The notes under the pieces are model-generated. The model made no database searches. It worked only from the letters and a program-made list of their open reading frames with translations, and was not told the DNA's origin. Positions 8,530-16,998 of a stretch of DNA of 64,000 bases are shown here, piece by piece. This DNA is from DAIDKA01 sp036521075. GTDB taxonomy: Bacteria; Pseudomonadota; Gammaproteobacteria; Steroidobacterales; Steroidobacteraceae. Every line of letters begins with the position of its first letter. Positions within the stretch are counted from its first letter, which is position 1. Where the stretch lies: the NCBI GenBank assembly GCA_036521075.1, contig DATDIL010000098.1, forward strand, positions 1 to 64,000. Direction: 5' to 3'. The translations under genes and the position numbers were made by a program.

Positions 8530-10593
8530 TCACTGCCGCCCTGGTACGCCGTTCACGGTTTGCAGGCCTGCTTCAAGGAGATTCCAGCCCGGATCAGGTC
8601 GGAAACGCTCACCGTGTCGTGTGGCCAGGTCAGTCAGACGGCGCACACATTCGGTGATGCCGCGCGCACGCGCGTAGGCGATCGGGCCGCCACGAAAAGG
8701 TGCAAAGCCGGTGCCGAAGATCACCGCGGCATCCAGCAGATCCGCATCGGACACTACTCCGGCGCGCAGGCAGGCGACGGACTCGTTGACCAAGGCGAGC
8801 ATCATCCGATCGGCAGCATCCGATGGCGCCGCGGTGGCGGCCACGGGCTTGGTCGGGTGGCCATCGTGCCAGGGGTAGAAGCCCGAACCACTCTTGCGGC
8901 CAAGTTTGCCCGCCGCAACCAGTTGCGCGAGCTGGGGATGTGACGGTGCAGGTTTGCCCAGTTCGCGTGCGATGATTGTGCCCACATCATTGGCCACATC
9001 CAGGCCCACCACATCGGCCAGTTCGATCGGACCGACCGGCATTCCGAAATCGGTAGCGGCGATATCGATCGCGGCCAGCGGCACACCTTCCGCGGCCAGC
9101 TGCATGGCCTCATGCAGGTAGGGCATCAGCACCCGGTTGACGACGAACCCCGGCGCACTGCGACACACGATGGGCAGCTTGTCGAGTCGGCGCGTGAAGG
9201 CCACGCCCACTTCCTGTACCTCCACGGAAGTTTGCTCGCCGCACACCACTTCAACCAAAGGCATCTGCGCGACGGGGTTGAAAAAGTGCAACCCGACCAG
9301 GCGCTCGGGCTGCGCGAGCTGTGCGGCCAGCGGCTCGAGCTTCAGGCTCGAGGTGTTGGTTGCCAGCAGGGCCGTGGGCTTCATCCGTGGCTCGAGAGTC
9401 GCGTATAGCGCACGCTTGGCGTCCAGGCTTTCGAAGATGGCCTCGATGACCACGTCGGCATCGGCGACACCGAGTCCTGCGACATCGGCGCGCAGGCGCG
9501 CGCGGCCGGCAGCCAGCTTTTCCGGGTCGCGCAGGCGCTTCTCGAACAGTTCACCGGCGCGCTTCAGCGCCGGCTCGATGTACTCGAGTGCCCGATCCTG
9601 CAGCGTCACGTTGAAGCCGCGTAGCGCGCACCAGGCCGCGATGTCCCCGCCCATGACTCCGGCACCGATCACGTGAACGGCCTTGATCTGCGCGGCGGCC
9701 TTGGTGCTCTGGGCCTTGAGCCGATCCTGAAGCAGGAATACACGGATCAGGTTGTGCGAGGTCGCGGTTTCGAACATGGCCGCGATGGAACGCGCCTCGG
9801 CCTCGAAGGCGGTCTCGCCGTGGGCGCCATTGCGCGCCCACAGGTCGATCATGGCGTAGGGGGCCGGATAGTGCGCCCGCGGGGCCTTCGCAGCGACCTG
9901 GCGGATCAGGGCCGGCTTGATGAAGGGGCGCACCGGACCCACACTGAGCAGGCGTTCGATCAATGGCGGGCGATGCGGTGAGGGGGGCTGCAGCACCATG
10001 GCCCTTGCGGCGTCATCCAGTTCGCTTGCGCTCACGAGTCGGTCGACCAGGCCAATGCGCGCGGCTTTGTCGGCCCGCACGGGGCGGCCCGTGAGCATGA
10101 TCTGCATCGCCGGTCGCACGCCGAGCAGGCGCACCGCGCGCACACTGCCGCCAAAGCCCGGGTGGATGCCCAGCTGCACTTCCGGCAGGCCCAGCTGCAG
10201 ACGCTCATCGCCCACGGCCACCCGATAGCGGCAGGCCAGCGCCAGTTCCAGACCGCCCCCCAGGGCGAAGCCATGGATGGCTGCGACGGTGGGGCACGGC
10301 AGTCGTTCCAGGCGCCCGAAGGTAACCTGGCCCGCACGCGTAAGCTCGTAGCCGGCGGCGGCGTTGGCGAGAGTCGTGAACTCGTTGATGTCGGCGCCGG
10401 CGATGAAGCCGGAAGGTTTGCCGGAGCGGATGATGACCCCACGGGGCGGGGATCGGGCCAAGGATTGCAGCAGCGCATCCAGCTCCCGCATGACCTGCTG
10501 CGACAGCGTATTGGCGGAAGTCCCCGGCTTGTCCAGAGTCAGCCAGGCGATGCTCTGACTGTCACGGTCCATTTTCCAGGCTGAATTGCTCAT
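8530..10593 (-). CDS. fadJ: Fatty-acid oxidation multifunctional enzyme (enoyl-CoA hydratase / 3-hydroxyacyl-CoA dehydrogenase)
   Basis: Performs hydration and NAD-dependent dehydrogenation in beta-oxidation. The N-terminal crotonase domain (about 1-200) has the oxyanion loops SGFIAGADINEF and ATIHGF/ALGGGLELALACRYR, with a catalytic-type glutamate in LPEVQLGIHPGFGG. The central NAD-binding domain begins VIGAGVMGGDIAAWCALRG (about residue 308). The dehydrogenase motif LVGLHFFNPVAQMPLVEVV follows, then paired C-terminal HCDH domains (APGFVVNRVLMPYLHEA). The 687-residue length is close to FadJ (714). The partner thiolase FadI/FadA is not adjacent, so the exact orthology (FadJ or FadB) is inferred. 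Confidence 0.93.
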   Translation of the reverse strand: MSNSAWKMDRDSQSIAWLTLDKPGTSANTLSQQVMRELDALLQSLARSPPRGVIIRSGKPSGFIAGADINEFTTLANAAAGYELTRAGQVTFGRLERLPCPTVAAIHGFALGGGLELALACRYRVAVGDERLQLGLPEVQLGIHPGFGGSVRAVRLLGVRPAMQIMLTGRPVRADKAARIGLVDRLVSASELDDAARAMVLQPPSPHRPPLIERLLSVGPVRPFIKPALIRQVAAKAPRAHYPAPYAMIDLWARNGAHGETAFEAEARSIAAMFETATSHNLIRVFLLQDRLKAQSTKAAAQIKAVHVIGAGVMGGDIAAWCALRGFNVTLQDRALEYIEPALKRAGELFEKRLRDPEKLAAGRARLRADVAGLGVADADVVIEAIFESLDAKRALYATLEPRMKPTALLATNTSSLKLEPLAAQLAQPERLVGLHFFNPVAQMPLVEVVCGEQTSVEVQEVGVAFTRRLDKLPIVCRSAPGFVVNRVLMPYLHEAMQLAAEGVPLAAIDIAATDFGMPVGPIELADVVGLDVANDVGTIIARELGKPAPSHPQLAQLVAAGKLGRKSGSGFYPWHDGHPTKPVAATAAPSDAADRMMLALVNESVACLRAGVVSDADLLDAAVIFGTGFAPFRGGPIAYARARGITECVRRLTDLATRHGERFRPDPGWNLLEAGLQTVNGVPGRQ

Positions 10594-10606
10594 GTTGTTC
10601 TTTGCT

Positions 10607-11398
10607 TCATGCGGCGCTGTCGTGGCGCAGCGCGCCGTGGTGGACAGTGAAATCGCAGATCAGCGGGCGATGGTCCGAGAAGCGCACATCGGGCACCCGG
10701 AAATCGCTCACCTCGATGTCGGCGCTGACCAGAATGAAGTCCAGCTCCACCCGCGGTACGCGCGAGGGGAAGGAGGGCAGCTCGCGGATGTTGGCACTGC
10801 GCAGCCCCGCGGCGCGCATGAACAGGTAGATTTCGTGGTTGCCCCAGAAGGTGTTGAAATCCCCGGCCACGATCACCGGCTTGTTGGATTTGATGATCAG
10901 GTCATGCAAGGAGCGCAGCTGATACTGGCGATGCCGGTACTTCAGCGACAGGTGCACCAGGAACACGCACACCTCATCCAGCTCCAGCTCGATGATGAGG
11001 CGCTTGATACCCGTGTCGAAATAATGAAACCGCCCGGCGGGCACGGTCGGAGCGGCCAGGAAGGCGTTCGCCTGCTTGCGCACGATGGGCAGGAACTGGT
11101 TCAACGACTCAACGCCGTACTTGCACTCATAGGTCGAGAAATGACCCAGATGCTGCGCGATGTGCTCGACCTGATTGACCATGCCGGAGCGAATCGAGCC
11201 CGTATCCACCTCGATCAGGCCCACCACATCGGGCTTCTCCACCCGCAGGAACTCCGTGATCCCGGCGAGCACGCGCCGGTTGGGACGCAGGTACCCCATC
11301 CCCGGTAGGGGCAGGTGAAAGGCGACCCCGGTGCCCGTCGCGTAGCGGATGTTGTAGACGACCAGGCGCAACGGCTGCCGCTCTTTATGCCTTTGCAA
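10607..11398 (-). CDS. Endonuclease/exonuclease/phosphatase family protein
   Basis: Predicted metal-dependent phosphodiesterase of the EEP (DNase I / exonuclease III-like) fold. Visible motifs are LRLVVYNIRYATG near the N terminus, GLIEVDTGS (the catalytic metal glutamate), VFLVHLSLKYRHRQ, VIVAGDFNTFWGNHE and the C-terminal SDHRPLICDF catalytic histidine. The substrate could be nucleic acid, a phospholipid or an inositol phosphate; it cannot be chosen from sequence alone. The start is uncertain: I prefer the TTG at 11398 just before the conserved core, while an in-frame GTG at 11428 is also possible. It lies 13 bases upstream of fadJ and is divergent from the TIR-like gene. Confidence 0.85.
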   Translation of the reverse strand: MQRHKERQPLRLVVYNIRYATGTGVAFHLPLPGMGYLRPNRRVLAGITEFLRVEKPDVVGLIEVDTGSIRSGMVNQVEHIAQHLGHFSTYECKYGVESLNQFLPIVRKQANAFLAAPTVPAGRFHYFDTGIKRLIIELELDEVCVFLVHLSLKYRHRQYQLRSLHDLIIKSNKPVIVAGDFNTFWGNHEIYLFMRAAGLRSANIRELPSFPSRVPRVELDFILVSADIEVSDFRVPDVRFSDHRPLICDFTVHHGALRHDSAA

Positions 11399-11509
11399 GA
11401 TGCTGAAGGATCCGGATTGTACTCTCACGGCAGCGGGTTTTGCGGCTGGCTGCCCGCTGTGCCAGACTGCGCTTACAACCTTCCACACCGTAGGACAGTC
11501 GCGAAAGCC

Positions 11510-11962
11510 ATGGCGCAAGCTCATCCTATTCAACTGTTCGTCACGCACGGCTGGGATAACAGTGACGATTATCTGCGCGTGTTCGAATACCTGGAAAGCT
11601 CGAACAATTTCTTCTACAAGAACTGCAGTACACCTGATCAGATGCCGGCCGGCGACAAGGAAGCGCTGCGCGAGAGCCTGCGCAAGCAGATCGCGCCCGC
11701 CGAAGTGGTGATCGCGCTGCCAAGCCTCGCGGCGGGCAATCGCGACCTGCTGCAGTTTCAGATCGTGTTTGCGCAGGCTTGCAACAAGCCGGTCGTTTTG
11801 ATGAAGAATTTCGGCAGCGCCGCGCCGGTGGCGAAGGCGCTCAGCGACATGGCCAATGAATTGGTGGATTGGGACGGTCGGGCGCTGGTGGATGCCATCA
11901 AGCGCCAGGCACGGCACGAGGAAACCAATCGCTGGGAAACCATCGATTTCAAACTCGACTAG
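11510..11962 (+). CDS. TIR-like domain protein (MTH538/DUF1863 family)
   Basis: The 150-residue protein consists of a single TIR-like domain. The motif IQLFVTHGWDNSDDYLRV, then FFYKNCSTPDQMPAGDKEALRESLRKQI and VVIALPSLAAGN, follows the pattern of the MTH538 TIR-like family: the H-S/G-W-D-x-S-D-D-Y signature, then an F-x-x-K-N-x-S segment. Relatives in this superfamily include ThsB of the Thoeris defence system and housekeeping nucleotide-binding proteins. No ThsA or other defence effector lies beside it; the neighbours are an EEP phosphodiesterase (divergent) and a small conserved hypothetical (convergent). I start at the ATG directly before the domain. Confidence 0.8.
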   Translation: MAQAHPIQLFVTHGWDNSDDYLRVFEYLESSNNFFYKNCSTPDQMPAGDKEALRESLRKQIAPAEVVIALPSLAAGNRDLLQFQIVFAQACNKPVVLMKNFGSAAPVAKALSDMANELVDWDGRALVDAIKRQARHEETNRWETIDFKLD

Positions 11963-11965
11963 CGA

Positions 11966-12313
11966 TTAGGCCTCGAGCAGGTACAGCGGTACGGCGGAGA
12001 CTGAACGCACCGCCGACTGGGGCGAGCGGGCCATCACCGACAGCATCTGCACGACGGTCTCGGCGATGTTCTCGGCTTCGTGGCTGGACATCTTGCGTAC
12101 CGTGGCGCGAATGGCATCTTCGCCACGCTGTGGTTGCTCTCGAGTCAACGAGCAGCACACGTTGTGAAACTGCTCCCGGATCTCGCGCGGCAGTTCCTCT
12201 TCGGCGACCGCAGACAGGTGATTGCGGTAGGCATCGGCCAGACGGTCCTTGAGCGAACCCGACCGCGCCAGTGAAACAGTGGCCCCCTGAAACTTCTCCC
12301 ATGTAGTGCTCAT
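11966..12313 (-). CDS. Conserved hypothetical protein
   Basis: A 115-residue protein that I cannot assign to a named family. It is predicted all-helical and soluble, beginning STTWEKFQGATVSLARSGSLKDRLADAY and ending VSAVPLYLLEA. The middle carries paired cysteines (VCCSL) and many charged residues. Codon use looks normal for the window, and the gene fits tightly between the TIR-like gene (three bases to its stop) and an AT-rich intergenic region. That supports it as a real gene. Function unknown. Confidence 0.65.
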   Translation of the reverse strand: MSTTWEKFQGATVSLARSGSLKDRLADAYRNHLSAVAEEELPREIREQFHNVCCSLTREQPQRGEDAIRATVRKMSSHEAENIAETVVQMLSVMARSPQSAVRSVSAVPLYLLEA

Positions 12314-12680
12314 CGCGACCTCTTCTTGGGGTGGATCAACGCCTGGCGTGGACCGTTGGTGTGAAGTGACGGTTACGCTGGCGAATTGGTGTTATTTGAC
12401 AAGTAAATCCTGCATCATCCCGCTTTCATTGCTAAATATACGCCGCGCATTGCGAAAAACAATGTCAAATCATTTTTGGCACAATGTGGATGCTATACTC
12501 AAGACATGGCTTAGATATCGGTGAAATTATATTGATTCTTAAGGCAAACTTCCAAGCATTATTGCGTCCGTTCCCCGGGCGCAAGCGTAGCCTTGAGACG
12601 GTGGTGTGCTGCGCTGCTCGGCGCCCCTGCCGGCAAAGGCGTATCATCCCGAGTCAGGCTTTTTAGAGGCTTCAATCGAC
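12314..12680. other. AT-rich non-coding region upstream of tatA
   Basis: This 367-base stretch separates the divergent small hypothetical gene from tatA. Its central part (about 12380-12560) is markedly richer in A and T than the rest of the window. It contains an 8-base inverted repeat with arms ATTTGACA (12394-12401) and TGTCAAAT (12463-12470), and an extended -10-like box. I see no convincing reading frame, RNA gene or terminator. Confidence 0.6.
12491..12499 (+). promoter_or_regulatory. Possible extended -10 promoter element
   Basis: TGCTATACT matches the extended -10 form TGnTATAAT at all but one base. It lies in the AT-rich stretch upstream of tatA, about 180 bases before its start. 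No good -35 hexamer stands 16-18 bases upstream, which extended -10 promoters can tolerate. It is offered as a possibility only. Confidence 0.3.
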
Positions 12681-12935
12681 GTGGATCTTTTCTCCCCCAA
12701 GCATTTGCTGATCGTCCTGCTGGTCGTCCTCGTGGTGTTCGGGACGAAGAAGTTGCGCACCATTGGCTCTGATCTCGGCCAGGCTGTGCGCGGATTCAAG
12801 GATTCCATGAAGGAAGGCGAGCGCGAAGCCGAGACTCCGCCCCCGCAGGTCGAAGCGCGCCAGCTCCCCGTGCAGGAGCGCGACAAGGCCACGACCGGCG
12901 AAAAAGCCCCTACCACCGAGAAGACCTCGGTCTGA
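12681..12935 (+). CDS. tatA: Sec-independent protein translocase subunit TatA
   Basis: Forms the pore element of the twin-arginine export pathway. The protein has a short N-terminal membrane helix (HLLIVLLVVLVVFG), the hinge FGTKKLRTIGSDLGQAVRGFKDSM, which is the core TatA/TatE signature, and an acidic and lysine-rich C-terminal tail. I chose the GTG at 12681, which gives 84 residues and starts DLFSPKHLL as expected. A GAGG lies about eleven bases upstream. tatB and tatC are not adjacent, so this is an orphan tatA. A Tat-type signal is present in ActB of the same window. Confidence 0.9.
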   Translation: MDLFSPKHLLIVLLVVLVVFGTKKLRTIGSDLGQAVRGFKDSMKEGEREAETPPPQVEARQLPVQERDKATTGEKAPTTEKTSV

Positions 12936-12988
12936 GCCCGCCCGCGCGGCGCCCGCCCAGTTGTTGTGCACTGCGGCGACCCTCGACA

Positions 12989-15001
12989 ATGACCGCGACG
13001 AATTCCACCTGGCGCCGGGCCGGCTTGGGGGCAGTGGCGCTGGCCGGTGTGTGGGCCTGCATGTGTAGTGCCGCACCACTGCCGCACAGCGTCGCGGCCT
13101 TGCAGGCACAGGCGGCATCGTTGCGGGACATCGACGACATCAAGCGCCTGCAGCGCGCGTACGGTTACTACATCGACGTGGGGCAGTGGGATCAGGTCGC
13201 GAAGCTGTTTTCGCGCAATGCCACGCTCGAAGTCGGTCTGGATGGCGTGTACCGGGGCCAGGAGCGCGTACGGCAGTACTTTATGGCCGTGGGCGGCGGA
13301 CACCTGGGCCTGGTGCCAGGACAGGTCAATCAATACCTGCAACTGATGCCGGTCATCAACCTGACGCCGGATGGTTTGCACGCGAAGGGAACCTGGCGGG
13401 CGGTCATTCTGGCAGGTCAGTCCGGCAAGGGCGCGTGGTGGGGCGAAGGTCCCTACGAGAATGAGTATGTGAAGGAGGGCGGAGTGTGGAAAATCAGTGC
13501 GCTGCACTGGTACCAGACTCTGATGACCCCTTACGGCGATGGTGGCTGGGCGCGCCATCCGGACGTAAATGGCGGCCACTATGCCCCCGCGTCGCTGCCG
13601 CCGGATGGGCCACCGACCGAACAATACAAGGTCTGGCCCGGCGCGCATGTTCCGCACTTCCATTTCAAGAACCAGGCCCCGAGCCTGCGTACCGATGGTG
13701 CCCAGGGCAGCGCGGGGAGCGTCGCGGCCGAGTCCCGGAGTGACACGCAGCTGCGCCAGCAGCTGGCACGCCTCAGCCACGAGGTGGGGTTGCTGGAAGA
13801 CCAGAACGAAATCGAGAAGCTGCAGCGCATCTACGGTTATTACCTCGACAAGGGGCTGTGGAGCGAGGCTGCGGCTCTCTTCGCTGACGATGGCGAGCTT
13901 GAATTGGCCGGACGCGGCACCTACGTGGGCAAAGCTCACGTGCTCGCCTATCTGCGCGCAATCGGCCCGGAGGGGCCGGTCGCCGGGCGCCTGTACGACA
14001 ACATGCAGCTGCAACCCATCGTGCATGTGAACCCAGATGGCATGACGGCGCGCGCCCGCTGGCATCTGTTCGCGCAGATCGCACAGGCCGGGCAATACCA
14101 CGAATGGGGTGTCGGGGTTTACGAAAACGAATATGTGAAGCGTGACGGGGTATGGCAGATCCGCCGTCTGCATTTCTATCCGACGCTGTATACGCCCTAT
14201 GAGGCAGGATGGGCGAATCGCGTTGCGACCTACTCGCGCATGGATCCGGAACTGAAGCCTGATCGAGCGGCCGCTGCCCCGGCGCGCGCTCCGGTAATGG
14301 CGCCATTTGATTATCCCAACCCGGTGACGGGCACTGCGCCTGGCGCCAACTGGACACCCGCCGCTGCCGACATGGCGGCAGTGGGAACGGGCCCCGCTGC
14401 CATGGCAGCGACCGCCGCCAGCCTCGGGCATCGCCTGGGCCTGCTGCAGGATGCCGCCATCATCGAAAACCTGCACTCGATGTACGGCTACTACCTGGCG
14501 ACGCTGGAGTGGGATGCGCTCGCGGATCTGTGGGCACCCGAAGGCACCATCGAGATCGCACTGCGCGGCGTGTACGCGGGCAGGGCCGCCGTGCGCCGCA
14601 ACCTGAACCTGTATGGCCAGCAGGGACTGGATGACGGCGTCCTGCACAACCATATGCAATTCCAGCCCGTCATTGACGTGGCCCCCGACGGTCAGACGGC
14701 CAAAATGCGCTCGCGCGCGTTCAGCATGATGGGCAACTACGGCAAGAACGGCACCTGGATGGGCGGCATCTACGAGAATACCTATGTGAAGCGCGATGGG
14801 ATTTGGCGCATCGAATCCGACCACGTGGTCAACACGTATTTCGCGCCCTATGATGTGGGCTGGAAGGATCTGCCGCCACGCGATGCGCCGGGAGTCACCG
14901 CGAGCAATCCACCGGATGCGCCCCCGACCGAGCACTTCGAAATGTATCCACGCTCCTTCCTGCCACCGTTTCACTACGTGAACCCCGTGACCGGCAAATG
15001 A
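12989..15001 (+). CDS. Exported protein with three SnoaL-like (NTF2-fold) domains
   Basis: The 670-residue protein starts with a signal-like hydrophobic stretch (GAVALAGVWACMCSAAP) followed by three copies of a SnoaL-like domain, at roughly residues 45-200, 265-400 and 475-620. Each copy repeats the pattern I-x-x-L-x-x-x-Y-G-Y-Y, W-x-x-x-x-x-L-F and Y-x-G: KRLQRAYGYYIDVGQWDQV, EKLQRIYGYYLDKGLWSEA and ENLHSMYGYYLATLEWDAL. Each ends with a similar ENEYVK-x-x-G-x-W block. The family includes small cyclases, dehydratases and ketosteroid-isomerase-like enzymes, but the substrate here is unknown. It probably forms one transcription unit with the next two exported proteins. Confidence 0.85.
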   Translation: MTATNSTWRRAGLGAVALAGVWACMCSAAPLPHSVAALQAQAASLRDIDDIKRLQRAYGYYIDVGQWDQVAKLFSRNATLEVGLDGVYRGQERVRQYFMAVGGGHLGLVPGQVNQYLQLMPVINLTPDGLHAKGTWRAVILAGQSGKGAWWGEGPYENEYVKEGGVWKISALHWYQTLMTPYGDGGWARHPDVNGGHYAPASLPPDGPPTEQYKVWPGAHVPHFHFKNQAPSLRTDGAQGSAGSVAAESRSDTQLRQQLARLSHEVGLLEDQNEIEKLQRIYGYYLDKGLWSEAAALFADDGELELAGRGTYVGKAHVLAYLRAIGPEGPVAGRLYDNMQLQPIVHVNPDGMTARARWHLFAQIAQAGQYHEWGVGVYENEYVKRDGVWQIRRLHFYPTLYTPYEAGWANRVATYSRMDPELKPDRAAAAPARAPVMAPFDYPNPVTGTAPGANWTPAAADMAAVGTGPAAMAATAASLGHRLGLLQDAAIIENLHSMYGYYLATLEWDALADLWAPEGTIEIALRGVYAGRAAVRRNLNLYGQQGLDDGVLHNHMQFQPVIDVAPDGQTAKMRSRAFSMMGNYGKNGTWMGGIYENTYVKRDGIWRIESDHVVNTYFAPYDVGWKDLPPRDAPGVTASNPPDAPPTEHFEMYPRSFLPPFHYVNPVTGK

Positions 15002-15075
15002 GCCGCCCTTCGGGCCGGTTGCACTGGCAACTCATGCGGCGATACCATCGCGGACCGGTTCACCAGGAGAGCCCT

Positions 15076-15468
15076 ATGCGTCGAATTTCCATCGCGGCCT
15101 GCCGGATGGCCCTCGTGATCGGCCTGATGAGCCTCAGCAGCTTCGCCTTCGCCCATCATTCCGGGGCGATGTTCGATATCACCAAGAAGGTCGATGTCAG
15201 CGGCACCATCGTTGATTTCAACTGGAGCAATCCGCACGCCAACTTCAAGGTCAGTGTCGACAAGCCCGGTGGCGGCTCCGAAATCTGGGCGGTCGAAATG
15301 AACAGTCCCAACAACCTGGTGCGCGACGGCTGGAAGCGCACGACGCTCAAGCCTGGCGACAAGGTGACCGTGACGGTGCGGCCGCTGCGCGATGGGACAC
15401 CCGGCGGACAGTATGTGTCGATCGTTCTGGCCGACGGCAAGGTGCTGGGCGGCGAACAGCAGCGCTGA
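15076..15468 (+). CDS. DUF6152 family exported protein
   Basis: A 130-residue protein with a Sec signal peptide (LVIGLMSLSSFAFA, cleavage before HHSGAMFD). The mature part opens with HHSGAMFDITKKVDVSGTI and contains DFNWSNPHANFKV and GDKVTVTVRPLRDGTPGG, the pattern of DUF6152, a small periplasmic beta-barrel domain of unknown role. An AGGAGA ribosome-binding site stands five bases before the chosen ATG. It is flanked by the triple SnoaL protein and another exported protein, which suggests a joint periplasmic function. Confidence 0.82.
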   Translation: MRRISIAACRMALVIGLMSLSSFAFAHHSGAMFDITKKVDVSGTIVDFNWSNPHANFKVSVDKPGGGSEIWAVEMNSPNNLVRDGWKRTTLKPGDKVTVTVRPLRDGTPGGQYVSIVLADGKVLGGEQQR

Positions 15469-15502
15469 TCGCGACAAGAACTCGAAAATCTGACAGGGGC
15501 GA

Positions 15503-16402
15503 ATGATGCGAATGACCAGCAGGCGGATGGCGGTGGGCCTCGGCGCAGCGCTGCTGCTGCTGGCGGGTACCCTGGTCGCTGCGCAAGAGGCGCCGCGTCC
15601 CGGCCTCAGCCAGAAGCAGGAGGACGATCTCGCGCACAAGCACGATGGCTACTACGGTGCCCTGGCGCCGCAGAACCTGCACAAGCCGCGACCCAAGCCG
15701 CCGTTCGACATGACGGGGACCTGGTTCGTGAATCTGCGGCACGCCTTCGCCGACTTTATGTTCGGGCCGCCGTACCCGGAGTTCTACGCGGCCGGTAAGC
15801 AGGCCATGGTGGAGGCGGCCGCTGCGGCGGCGGCCCACAAGGCCTATCGTGACAGTATCGGTGAGTGTTATCCGGCCGGCATGCCCATGATCATGACGCG
15901 TGTATGGCCCACGAACATCATTCAACTGCCGACCTCGATACACATGATTTTCGGCTTCACCAACAGCTACCGCGTGATCTATCTGGATGGCCGCAAGCAC
16001 ACCGACCCGGATATCGCCATCTTGACGTACAACGGCGAATCCATCGGCCACTGGGAGGGCGACAGCCTGGTGGTGAGCACCAAGTATTTTGAACCGAACG
16101 AGCACTGGATTGATCGGGGGCTGCCGATTTCAGACCAGTTTGAGATCGTGGAGCGCTATCGCCTGCAGGATAAGGGCAAGACTCTGGAAGTGCAGTACAC
16201 GATGACCGACCCGAAGAACTGGAAGGGCGAATGGCATAGCACCAAGCACTTCATCCGCGAGGACTACAGTGATGTGCCCGAGGTCGAGTGCCTGCCGAAT
16301 CTGAACGCCAATCTGCCGAGCACCCAGAAGGGTCACGACGCCGCGGCGCATCAGGATGAGGCGAAGCCGGCCGCGGCAGGTTCGCAGCCGGCGGCAAAGT
16401 AG
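15503..16402 (+). CDS. Exported protein of unknown function
   Basis: A 299-residue protein with a signal peptide (MAVGLGAALLLLAGTLVAA). The conserved-looking core contains PFDMTGTWFVNLRHAF, IHMIFGFTNSYRVIYLDGR and the block GESIGHWEGDSLVVSTKYF, a pattern often found in secreted proteins encoded beside DUF6152 genes in environmental proteobacteria. The C terminus (about 275-299) is an Ala/Pro/Lys-rich tail, probably disordered. No catalytic residues can be named. It is 34 bases from the DUF6152 gene and ends eight bases from the convergent TetR gene. Confidence 0.75.
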   Translation: MMRMTSRRMAVGLGAALLLLAGTLVAAQEAPRPGLSQKQEDDLAHKHDGYYGALAPQNLHKPRPKPPFDMTGTWFVNLRHAFADFMFGPPYPEFYAAGKQAMVEAAAAAAAHKAYRDSIGECYPAGMPMIMTRVWPTNIIQLPTSIHMIFGFTNSYRVIYLDGRKHTDPDIAILTYNGESIGHWEGDSLVVSTKYFEPNEHWIDRGLPISDQFEIVERYRLQDKGKTLEVQYTMTDPKNWKGEWHSTKHFIREDYSDVPEVECLPNLNANLPSTQKGHDAAAHQDEAKPAAAGSQPAAK

Positions 16403-16410
16403 GCCAGCTC

Positions 16411-16944
16411 TTACGGAAACCCGGCCACCATGGCGCTCAGGCCGGTCGTGAAACTCTCATCAAAGCCGATCACGCTGGCGAGAAACGCGTGCACTGCTTC
16501 GCTTTGCTGATAGATGCACCAGCCCAACACCAGTGAGATGACCGAGGACTGGTAGGACAGGGCCACGTGCCGACTCAGGCCAGCGAGTACCAGCGCCCGG
16601 GTGAGTCGATCGGTTGCCGTCCGGGGATCCTCTTCCAACGGTGTCGCGATCGCGCACAGCTGTGCCGAATCACGGTGCCCGAGCAAAGACTTGCGCAATG
16701 AATGGCCGTAAGTGAGCAGCCATTCGCGCCAGGCAAGCCCGGGCGGCACGGCCGCGAGCGCGGTATCGTAGAAGTGCGAAGACATCAAGCTGAGCAGTTC
16801 CGCCTTGTTGCGCACATGCCAGTACAGTGCGGAGGCCTGGACATTCAGGCGACTGGCTACGGCGCGCATCTGCAATTCCTTAAGACCCTGCTCGTCCAGC
16901 AAAGTGAGCGCCACGTTGATGACCTGGCGTTTATGAATTTTCAC
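16411..16944 (-). CDS. TetR family transcriptional regulator
   Basis: DNA-binding repressor of the TetR class. The N-terminal helix-turn-helix reads KRQVINVALTLLDEQGLKELQ and then VASRLNVQASALYWHVRNKAELLSLM, very close to the tetracycline-repressor DNA-binding domain. The C-terminal ligand domain resembles TetR_C. I start at the GTG at 16944, which has AGGAA ten bases upstream and gives 177 residues. An in-frame ATG at 17013 is possible but would overlap the inverted repeat that is the probable operator. The regulator is divergent from a broken Rieske-type gene and the RND efflux operon. Confidence 0.88.
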   Translation of the reverse strand: MKIHKRQVINVALTLLDEQGLKELQMRAVASRLNVQASALYWHVRNKAELLSLMSSHFYDTALAAVPPGLAWREWLLTYGHSLRKSLLGHRDSAQLCAIATPLEEDPRTATDRLTRALVLAGLSRHVALSYQSSVISLVLGWCIYQQSEAVHAFLASVIGFDESFTTGLSAMVAGFP

Positions 16945-16998
16945 AAAGGATACGTTCCTGTTGCGCGGGCCTTGAGTGTTGACTATATCGGGCCAATC

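Noticed and set aside
12476..12493. Possible sigma-54 promoter (TTGGCAC with GC downstream)
   Set aside because: The GG to GC spacing is 12 rather than the required 10 bases.
12644..14974. Very long open frame on the minus strand (776 codons) opposite the tatA and SnoaL genes
   Set aside because: It mirrors well-supported plus-strand genes in GC-rich DNA, has no family motif and is full of Arg/His-rich text typical of antisense frames.
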